Positions 56,011 to 64,000 of a stretch of 64,000 bases of DNA are shown here, piece by piece (positions within the stretch are counted from its first letter, which is position 1; each line of letters opens with the position of its first letter). The stretch is from Phyllostachys edulis. Its lineage: Eukaryota; Streptophyta; Magnoliopsida; Poales; Poaceae. Location of the stretch: contig CM070550.1 of assembly GCA_036346405.1 (NCBI GenBank), positions 11,814,115 to 11,878,114 of the forward strand, read 5' to 3'. The position numbers were made by a program, and so were the translations under genes. Below the pieces are notes generated by a model. The model had not been told where the DNA came from and made no database searches. It saw only the letters and a program-made list of their open reading frames with translations.

Positions 56011-57639
56011 TCTTCTCTTCTGCTTTTGCTTTACGAAAGTAGGCATGGAAAATCGTCGGGATGATGAAGAAGTCATCTCGATAACCATCGGTGCGGGGTT
56101 GACAAAGGACAAAGGCTCGGCTCCTTCGCCCAAGAGACGCCGACTTTTAAGGGGTGACGACAAAGGAGGGTGAGCTCGAGTTCTAGTCCTTCGACCGGAT
56201 CCTCTGCAAAGCTTGTGGCGTATATAGCATAGAATCAAGCCGAGGCTAAAATAGTCTGAAGTGGAGGAGGTCAAGTATTTGAACCTCTAAAGCGCAAACC
56301 TCGCAAGGCCAAGGTACCCTTCTATTATGACAAAAAATCTTTCGCAGATTTACGCCACTCCACGGTTTTATTAAGCACTTGGAAAAGGAGAACTGGAAGG
56401 ATTTTATGTCTTTGTGAAGGATAATACCACTCGAAGAGAGCCTATGGTCGATGACAATCTTTGCTCTTGGAGTGGTCGAGACCGATCTCGGCCATCGAGA
56501 AAGTCGAGGAGACCGAGAGATGGTCCTCGTTCAAAATCCACGACGGGGCGTGGTCGTGGCTAAGCCCATTCTTCAACTCGAACTTCACCGAAGTGGTCGA
56601 GAGAAGAAGAAATCTTCCGCTGGGAAAGTGACTCCCAAATTCTGCTTAGGTCCAAGGTGCAGAGGTATGTGAAATATACTAAAGTGTAAGAACAGAATTT
56701 ACCTTTTTCCTTTTCACAACTTGAATTGCTTTCCTTTTGCTGTTTTTAGCCCGACTCCTTCAGGCCCCGAGAATGCTTCCGTTGAGAAGCCTATTGCTAC
56801 CTCTCCAGCTGCTGGAGAGACAACAAGGGAAGTGGTCGAGGGATCATCCTCGGCCCATAGGTGGTAGAGGAAGTCGTGGCGCCTGAAGTGGTTACGACAA
56901 CCAATGAGGTACCTGTTGTACCCAGTAAGGTAGCGGCTACAACCTCTGAAAGTAGCGGTGACCACAGAGATGGTCGTGGAGACTCGGCTGAATGCGACCA
57001 CCGAGATGGTCGTGAAAGCTCCGACAACATTGCGACTCTCGGTGCGGTCGCCACGACCACCGAGATGGTCGTGGATAGAACAGAGGCATTGCGAAGCCTC
57101 TGGTCAAGATGGTGGCGATTACGCCCACCGTCTTGGGAAAGGAGATCGTTCAGACGCGTTCCTCCCAAGACCAAAGAGAAACCGGGTTGTAATCGAGAAG
57201 AAGAAGAGTATTTCAACCTGCGCGACTTCTTTGGGCTCGCTTCCATCGTAGGGTCTTCGCGGATCTCGCGATCGAGTCCCCCATCCCAACGATATTCCCA
57301 ATAGAGGGATACATTTGATAATGAGCGTCTTGAGAAGGTTTTGTGGGACCAAGTCACGAGGGTAGACAAGTCAAGATCCGGAGTTGGTTTACTCAATGTT
57401 TGCTCGATCAACCATGAATGTAAGTACTTAATCGCACTTATATATACAGTATAATCTTCTCTTGTTTATCATTGTCTTTTCATCTTGCGAAAGCCATAGA
57501 GCAAATTGTCGTTGTTGTCGGTGAATATCATCGACAACTTCTAGAGCTATGACAGGGAAAAGGAACTCGCAAAGCAGTAAAGAGGTGGTAAGTCATCGCT
57601 ATTCATAGTCACCTTGGATTTGACTACTTATATAGTGCT

Positions 57640-57760
57640 TACGGATTTGTCATGGAAAAACTCACGACTAGGTAATGGTCGAAAAGACTTATGACCAAAT
57701 GGCTTTGTCGTAGAAGAACTTACGACTAGGTCAATGGTTGTAGAAGAACTTACAATCGAT
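57640..57760. repeat. Hairpin-unit array in a later intron of the antisense gene (minus copy)
   Basis: The units include GTCATGGAAAAACTCACGAC, TGGTCGAAAAGACTTATGACCA and GTCGTAGAAGAACTTACGAC. It is positioned after the exon 4 donor at 57420. Confidence 0.75.
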
Positions 57761-58933
57761 TGACCCATGCTCATGTCCACCGTTATCCTTTGCGGGTTAA
57801 ACGGTGGCGCTAAGATCTTAGCCGACTCGCCGATTATGAAAAGAGGAGTCGAAAAAGTTTAGGAAGAGGTATTAGACCTCAGGAAAAAGCTTAAAGAAGC
57901 TAACTCGCAACCATGAAGTCGCAGGAAAAATTAAGCGAGAAGTCTTGAACTTAAGACTGCTTATATCTTTGATCTTTACCTAACTCTTGCTTCTTTTCGA
58001 AAAAAGAAGGCGAGGCGAAAAAGCTCGAGAATGAAGTTAGAGAGAAAACTTGATTATTCACGAGCTTACTTGTATGTCCAAAAATAAAGATCAAAACCTT
58101 GAGGCGTTGGGAACTTCGAATATCAAGTAAGTAATTCTTTACCGCAGTCCTTACTGAGTTATTTCCTTTTCTCACTTCCACTTCCTTTCTAGCAATGGAC
58201 GTTAAATTGAGAGAACTTGAGATGAAATCGCGGATAAAGCCGTGATTTATAACTGCATGGCCCTTATTGCAAAGAAGAATGTAGAGGATATTGTATCATG
58301 GGAGAAAAAGTATGCCGAGACCGTTGCTTCCCATAATGAAGAGGTCAAGAAGTTGGATTCTCAACTAGTGGGTAAGAAATTCTTTTACCCGTGATTATTT
58401 TTGTTTTCTTTTTCCTCTAGGAGTTTATTTTTGTTTGACCAATCTTATTTCTTGAGCAAGTGGTGAAAACAAAAAGCTCGCGAGCTTCGACTTGTACCCA
58501 ACAGAGATGGAAGCAATGAAGATTAAACTTCAAGGAAACATCACGCTCTGAACAATGTGCTTGGTGAGCTACATAGTGAGGAAAGACTCCTCAAGATGAT
58601 ACAATAGCTGCTCACACAAGTACCATTGGAGATCAAGTCGATTTTGCAAGATCTGGTGACCACTCAAGGCCAACCAATTTGGATCGATAAAGGAGGCGGT
58701 CAAAGCTGCGATAAGTTATGCATTAGCAAAACTTAAAGCTCATGACCCCAACCTTAATGTGCAACCACTGGCCGACTTCAAGCGCTCCAAGCGAGAAGGA
58801 AGACGTCGATGGAGGAGATGCAATCGGTTGGTAGGAAAGTTTCAGAGGAGATGCATTGGGCTCTCCTCTTGAGTAGTCTGTAATGAACTTGTGAAAAAAA
58901 GTCTTTTGTTGATGTAATCCATCTTGTTCCTCG

Positions 58934-59333
58934 CAAATCATCTTGTCGAGTAGTTAGTAACTCAAAAGATAATTAACTAATTTAAAGACTAAGAAATGAA
59001 GTCAAATGTGATGACTTTATCCTAGCCTAGACTATTTGCTTAGTTTGTGAAAACTAAGTAAATAGTTTTGTCTCTACAAATCATCTTGTCGAGTAGTTAG
59101 TAACTCAAAAGATAATTAACTAAATAAAGACTAAGAATTGAAATCAAATTATCCTAGCCCGACTATTTGCTTAGTTTGTGAAAACTAAGTAAATAGTTTT
59201 GTCTCTCGCAAATCATCTTGTCGAGTAGTTAGTAACTCAAAAGATAATTAACTAAATAAAGACTAAGAATTGAAATCAAATTATCCTAGCCTCGACTATT
59301 TGCTTAGTTTGTGAAAACTAAGTAAATAGTCTC
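58934..59333. repeat. Tandem triplication at the 3' end of the antisense gene
   Basis: CAAATCATCTTGTCGAGTAG recurs at 58934, 59077 and 59209. Each is followed by the same AGTAACTCAAAAGATAATTA stretch and by CTATTTGCTTAGTTTGTGAAAACTAAGTAAATAG. Periods are 143 and 132 bp. The other two family A copies have one unit here (near 8280-8420 and 52090-52250, reversed). Confidence 0.88.
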
Positions 59334-59404
59334 AGAGAAAGGGTTTTAAAAAGAGAGGTTTGTTTAACTTGTAGTTTTAGGTCTCAATTGTCATGCAATC
59401 GGGT

Positions 59405-59965
59405 CGAAAGGGTGGTAACGAGTTGACACTAGGAAGTTCCTTCTAGTGGGGTGACCACGTCAGAGAGGAGAGGCTTCGACTAGGTAATGTTAACATCTCA
59501 GACTAGTTTAATCAAATCGAGAACAAAGAACTTGAGTTAAGCAAACGTCTAGAGGACTTTAAAATATTTACTCGTCCTTCTCCTGGACTCGATAAGTCCG
59601 TCCGGTAGCAAGAGTAGGAAATCAACAAAGCTAGGAAGCTCCTTCCAGCAAGGTGACCACGTCAGAGAGGAGAGGCTTCGACTAGATGTGTCTCTTCCTC
59701 CCACCAGTTGAGATGAAACGAGTACACCCAAGGCGGTTAAGCAAATCGAGAAAGTGCGCTCTTCTTAGAGTATTTTTCAAATTAATCAAGAAATAAACTA
59801 AGGTGAAAAGAGTTGGCCTTCAAAAATATTTCGACTAAATAAAACCCGAGTTCTTTGTGTTGGTCATAAAAGCGAGTAACGAGTCGACACTAGGAAACTC
59901 CTTCTAGTGGGCGGTGACCACATGCGAGAGAGGAGAGGCTTCGACTAGGTGATGTTATCGCCTTG
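59405..59965 (-). repeat. Triple repeat between antisense gene stop and pol stop (minus copy)
   Basis: Reversed units lie near 59412-59485, 59626-59697 and 59876-59965. They contain GACCACGTCAGAGAGGAGAG and GAGGCTTCGACTAG or close variants. This is the third instance of the arrangement at 7620-8200. Confidence 0.8.
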
Positions 59966-60082
59966 ACCAAAGGTAAAGAAAAGCGGGTGTTTAAAACATA
60001 GTCGAAAAATAATGAAAGCACTACTCAAAAGTAAGACAATAGAGATAGAAAAAACCCGATTCTTTATTGTCAGAATGGTCGG

Positions 60083-63000
60083 TTACACATAGAACTTGCG
60101 TGAATCGGGTCGATGTTCCAAGAATTCGAGAGAACTCGCCGTCTTCCATTGCCAATCGCAGACCTCAGACGAGTAACTTCGACCACGTGTAAGGACCTTC
60201 CCACTTGGGAGAAAGTTTGTTTCGATTAGACTTGGATTGGCAAAGCCTCAATACCAAGTCACCTACAAAGAAGGTGCGAGGTTGAACCCACGATCGTAGT
60301 ATCTTCGCAGGCTTGTTGGTAGATTGCCGAACTAATTAGGGCTGGTTTCTCCTTTCTTCAAGTAGATTAATATCATCCGCTCAATTTGTTCTGGTTGGAG
60401 TCCGTGAATGTTTCGACTCGTGTTGACCGTATCTTTAGTTAGGAGGAAGCATAGCTTCAAAGACCAAGACTAAAAAGAAAGGTGTTTCTCCTCAGAGTCT
60501 GATTGGTAGTTGTACGAACTGCCCATAATACAGAGGGTAATTCTTGTACCCAAGCCCCCGAGCGTTTGATGAGCTGGTCGAAGACTCGAGTTTTAATTCC
60601 TCTCATTATTTGGCCGTTTGCACGTTCGACTGCCCCATTACTCTGGGGATGGGCCACAGAAGCATAACATAACTTGGTACCCAACTCGTCGCAAAATTCC
60701 TGAAATTTTGCGCTCGAAAATTGCTTACCATTATCTGTAATTATTCGACTTGGTACTCCAAATCGAGTAATTACGCATCTCATCATAAACCGTTTTGCTG
60801 CTTCCGTTGTTATCCCAGTCACAGGTTCGGCTTCAATCCATTTTGTGAACGTATCAATAGCCACAAAAGGAACTCAAACCTCCCGGAGCTTTAGGAAACG
60901 GTCCTGTGATATCAAGACCCCAAAGTTGCAAAAGGCCAAGATAGAGGTATTGTTTGTAATGCCCGATTTGGTTGGTGTATTTGCTCGCTATGAAACCGCA
61001 TCGACACACTTTTTAACCAACTCTTTAGCATCGTATAGGGCTGTTGGCCAGTAAAAACCTTGTCGAAAAGCCTTGCCGACCAACGTTCTGTAGGAAGCAT
61101 GATTTCCACAAATGCCACCATGTATGTCGTGAAGGAGTGTTAATCATTCGCTCTGCGGAATGCATCGCATGAGTACCCCTTGAGTACCTCGTTTATAGAG
61201 AACTCCTTCGACCAAAGTATACATTTTGGCTTTTCGATAAGCGATCCGCCTCGAGATCGCCTTTCGCATGTAACCCTTCAAGATAATCATAGATGGGCGC
61301 CATCCATGTATCCTCGTATTCTAGAGAATTTGTCTCAATAGGAGGTGTCTCGGCTCTTCGACCAGAGAAGGCTTCGAGTTGTTCCAAGAAGACTCCTTTT
61401 GGTACTTCAGATCCGAAGAAGCTATTCGAGCAAGCCGGGTCTGCGAGGAAATTATCCTTCGAGGATGAATTGTGCCTCAAACCTAAAAAATGCTTTTCTA
61501 GCTTACGATTCGATAAGTATCGAGACATTGTCGGGTTAGAGCACTTGTACTCTTTACCGACTTGATTCACGACTAGTTGAGAGTCTCCTCTCACGAGTAG
61601 TCGGCGAATCGAGCGCTTTCACGTCAGATACCGACTAGCAAACCTTCAGATTCTCGCCACATTATTAGTGGCCCGAAAGTTTAATTGTATGGCATACTTT
61701 AAGGTCTCTCCGTTAGGAGATACCAGACCACCTCAAATTTCGAGCCACTTAAAGTAAGCGACCCGTCAAAGTACATCGATCCATCGGTCGTGGGAATCAG
61801 ATCGGGATCTGAATGTGTTCAGATTTGTCCATTCGCGACAAAGTCCGCCAAGATCTCGATTTAACGGCCGTTCGGGACACGAAATGGATGTCGAACTCCC
61901 CAAGTTCGACCGACCATTTTGCCATGCGTCATTGTTTCCCTATTACGGAGGATCGCTCCCAAGGGAAACTCAGGCAGACTGACTAGTTTGTGCGCTGAAA
62001 ATAATGCCGCAGCTTCTCAAGACATGAGGAGGGCATCTGAAGCTTTTGGACCCGAGGGTAACGCTCCTTAGGTCGTGTAAAACTTCACTTACGTAGTAAA
62101 CCGGTCGCTGTACATTTTCACGTTCTACAACCAAGATCTTACCGACCGCTGCGTGGCGTGGCGACTAGGTAAACCAAGAGCGTTTCTTCCGCCCCTGAGA
62201 GACCGTAATAGGAGCACTCGAAGGTACCTCTTGACATCCTCAAAGGCGGCGTTTGCCTCATTCGACCACTCAAAACTTTCGTGTCTCCTTAGAAGTTTAA
62301 AGAAAGGTAGTCCCTTTTCTCCCGATCGTGCGATGAAACGACTTAGAGCCGCCATGCACCCAAAGTGAGTTTACGGACTTCTTTCCGTGTAGTTGAGGGC
62401 GATTTGTAAAATGGCTTTTATCTTTTAGGATTCGCTTCAATTCCTCGTATAGATACTAGGAATCCAAGCAATTTCTTGAAGAGATTCCAAACACACACTT
62501 CTCGGGATTAAGTTTTAAGCGATGTTTTACGAGATTGTCGAATGTTTCTTGTAGGTCGGTAATATGATTAAGTTTCTTGATGCTTTTGACAACTAAGTCA
62601 TCAACATAGGCTTCTAGATTTCGCCTAATTGAGATGAAAAAGTTACTGCATCAAGCGTTGAAAAGAAGCGTCGGCATTTTTTAGACCAAATGGCATTTTG
62701 ACATAGCAAAATATACCAAATGGTGTAATAAATGTGGTCTTTTCTTCATCGCCTAGACACATATTAACTGGTGATATCCGAATATGCATCTAAAAACTTA
62801 ACATTTCACAACCCGCAGAGAGTCAACCAACCGATCGTCACGAGGTAAAGGAAAATCGTTTTGGACAAGCTTTATTAAGATCAAGAAAGTTCACGCACAT
62901 ACGCCATTTGCCGCTTGACTTTCTAACCATTACAGGTTAGCCAACCATTCTCGATGGTTGACCTCTTATAAAGCCCGCTTAAGTAGCTTATCAATTCGAT

Positions 63001-64000
63001 TTAATAGCATCTCGCCGATCGGGGCAAATCTCCGCAATTTTTGTTTTACGGGTATTTTGTCGTGCCGTAAGGCTAGCTCAGTGCTCGATCACCTCCCCGG
63101 GACTCGGGCATGTCGGATGCTTGCCACGCTAATACATCTGCGTTAGCTCGGAGGAAGGTGATGAGGGCGCCTTCCTATTTGGGGTCGGAAGTATCCTCGA
63201 TGCGATCTCGAGGGCTCCCTGGCCCGAGAGGAACCTCTTTGACTTTGTCGTTCGGCTTTGGTGTAGTTTTTGGCTTCGACTTGCTAGTCGGAAGGTCGAC
63301 TTTCTTCTCGAGTTGGTATTTGTCCTACCATCTCAAGGGATCGACGATCGCAGTATGCGCCATCTTCTTGTCACAATGGATTGTAATTACTCCTTTGGGA
63401 CCCGCATCTTAATACATTGATATCCATAATGAGTAGCCATTAGGAATTTTGCCAAAGTTGGTCATCCGAGTATGGCGTTATATGTCAGATCGAAATCGAC
63501 CACATCAAAGGAGATTTTCTCGTCTTGAAATTACTTGGTGAACCAAATGTTAAAGGAAGATAAACTTGACCAATTGGTTTGGTCAAGATCCCAGACAATC
63601 CCATGGAAAGAGTATCGCATCGGTCTTACTTTGGTCCCGGTACTTGCATGTCATCGGGGCACTCAGAATAAAATATTTAACGAGCTTCCACCATCAACCA
63701 AAACTCGATTGACCCGACAATTGTTGATGGTGGGTTCGACCACGATTGGGTATCGACTGTCGAGTCGAAGGATCGGCGACTCTTTTCGAAAGAAATGGTG
63801 ACTTCCGACCACTTCGTAATTTATTGACGAGAGGAGGATCTATGGAGTTTACCTCGCGTTCGCAGACCTTGAGTTGTCGCTTTGATTCATATGCCGATGA
63901 TCCCGTAGATGTGTTCAATGGTGTGTTGCGGATCCCGAACAGCATCTCCTCTTCGTCATCCAAGATTTATGACCACTTGTTTGACCTACACCGCCGAGTG
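60083..64000 (-). pseudogene. Family A pol: protease, RT, RNase H, integrase (minus strand)
   Basis: From right to left: protease VLVDGGSSLNILF at about 63708-63670; reverse transcriptase MPFGLKNAD at 62696-62670 and catalytic YVDD at 62608-62597; connection region FFKLLRRHESFEWSNEANAA near 62300; RNase H end RGDSQLVVNQVGKEY near 61590; linker PKGVFLEQLEAF near 61400; H2C2 region near 61160-61000; integrase core TDNGKQF near 60735 and GAVERANGQ near 60635 (frame 60864-60457). The tail ends KFYV with TAA at 60085-60083. Domain order PR-RT-RH-INT is that of Ty3/gypsy. Numerous indels and stops make it inactive. gag is outside the window. Confidence 0.88.

Larger units (their letters stand above)
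54922..58876 (+). pseudogene. Antisense gene (aORF) of the minus-strand family A element, near full length
   Basis: It starts ATGGCCAGGAAAG at 54922. Exon 1 (to ~55627, donor GGTAAGT) carries GLRLPAHPFLTVVLEHFGVE, then LVNLGPNSITMAFCQIFVRA and ELFQYFYGMSRQ, resembling the Transposase_28 'putative gypsy type transposon' domain, with a frameshift near 55045. Exon 2 is 55707-55828 (acceptor GAGCAG, donor AGGTAATC). Exon 3 is 56036-56664, with its acceptor AG mutated. Exon 4 is 56750-57419 (TTTTTAG to GTAAGT). Coiled-coil exons follow (DIVSWEKKYAETVASHNEEV near 58290). The stop TAG is at 58874-58876. Splice sites align one to one with element A1. The function is unknown. Confidence 0.8.
53602..64000 (-). 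mobile_element. Family A element, minus strand, 3' LTR through pol (runs off the window)
   Basis: Reading right to left: protease, reverse transcriptase, RNase H, integrase, triple repeat, antisense gene (on plus), polypurine tract, LTR. It lies head-on against the plus-strand copy and interrupts that copy's antisense gene. Its 5' LTR and gag are beyond 64000. All reading frames carry stops or small indels. Confidence 0.87.

Noticed and set aside
1..64000. tRNA genes
   Set aside because: The only tRNA-like words found are primer-binding sites next to LTRs; no cloverleaf was recognised by eye, although a tRNA search program would be decisive.

Overview
This window is repeat-dominated nuclear DNA of a plant, almost certainly a grass (Poaceae). 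The evidence is stacked Ty3/gypsy and Ty1/copia LTR retrotransposons with plant-type primer sites, a Tat-lineage element carrying an antisense extra gene, chromovirus-like elements with LTRs of about 3 kb, a CACTA element, Stowaway- and Tourist-like MITEs, and a plant-mobile-domain (PMD) pseudogene. I see no intact cellular gene, tRNA, rRNA or CRISPR array. Lineage names rest on protein motifs and termini read by eye.

Layout. (1) 1-13338: 3' half of a plus-strand Tat-like element, called family A. It holds the end of pol, an antisense multi-exon gene (aORF), a polypurine tract and the 3' LTR. Its integrase is split by a solo LTR of family B (3581-7216, target duplication ATCAA). The integrase/LTR junction was then copied, leaving three integrase copies and two partial LTRs in tandem with a 1.25 kb period. 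(2) 13625-16122: decayed PMD gene. (3) 16240-21320: a hairpin-rich dispersed repeat (family E) split by a minus-strand family B solo LTR (16531-19611, duplication TACAT), then another B LTR fragment. (4) 21321-27315: plus-strand family B 5' LTR with a CACTA insertion, a tRNA-Met-type primer site, an extra ORF upstream of gag, and truncated gag; a B LTR fragment follows. (5) 28028-34277: minus-strand gypsy element D, invaded by a family A LTR plus gag. (6) 34278-36707: LTR of family C containing a 697 bp solo LTR (duplication GAAAG), itself inside half a Stowaway-like MITE. (7) 36921-41606: the least repetitive part, with two copies of one MITE and a fold-back copy of family E. (8) 41607-49328: copia element with LTR, gag, protease and integrase, split by a third B solo LTR (45291-48233, duplication TTTAT). 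Removing that LTR restores the integrase reading frame. (9) 49329-53601: plus-strand family A copy whose LTR is fused directly to integrase. (10) 53602-64000: minus-strand family A copy running off the window.

The most interesting signal belongs to family A. All three copies carry a coiled-coil-rich antisense gene whose introns keep splice sites, and arrays of ~30 bp units in which each unit is a small inverted repeat (GGTCGTA...TACGACC). The arrays occur both in the LTRs and in the antisense gene's introns. Unit subtypes change both stem arms together. A second conserved triple repeat sits between the stop codons of the two converging genes (pol and aORF). A separate, unrelated set of covarying hairpins lies in family E at 19832-19980 and 38280-38630.
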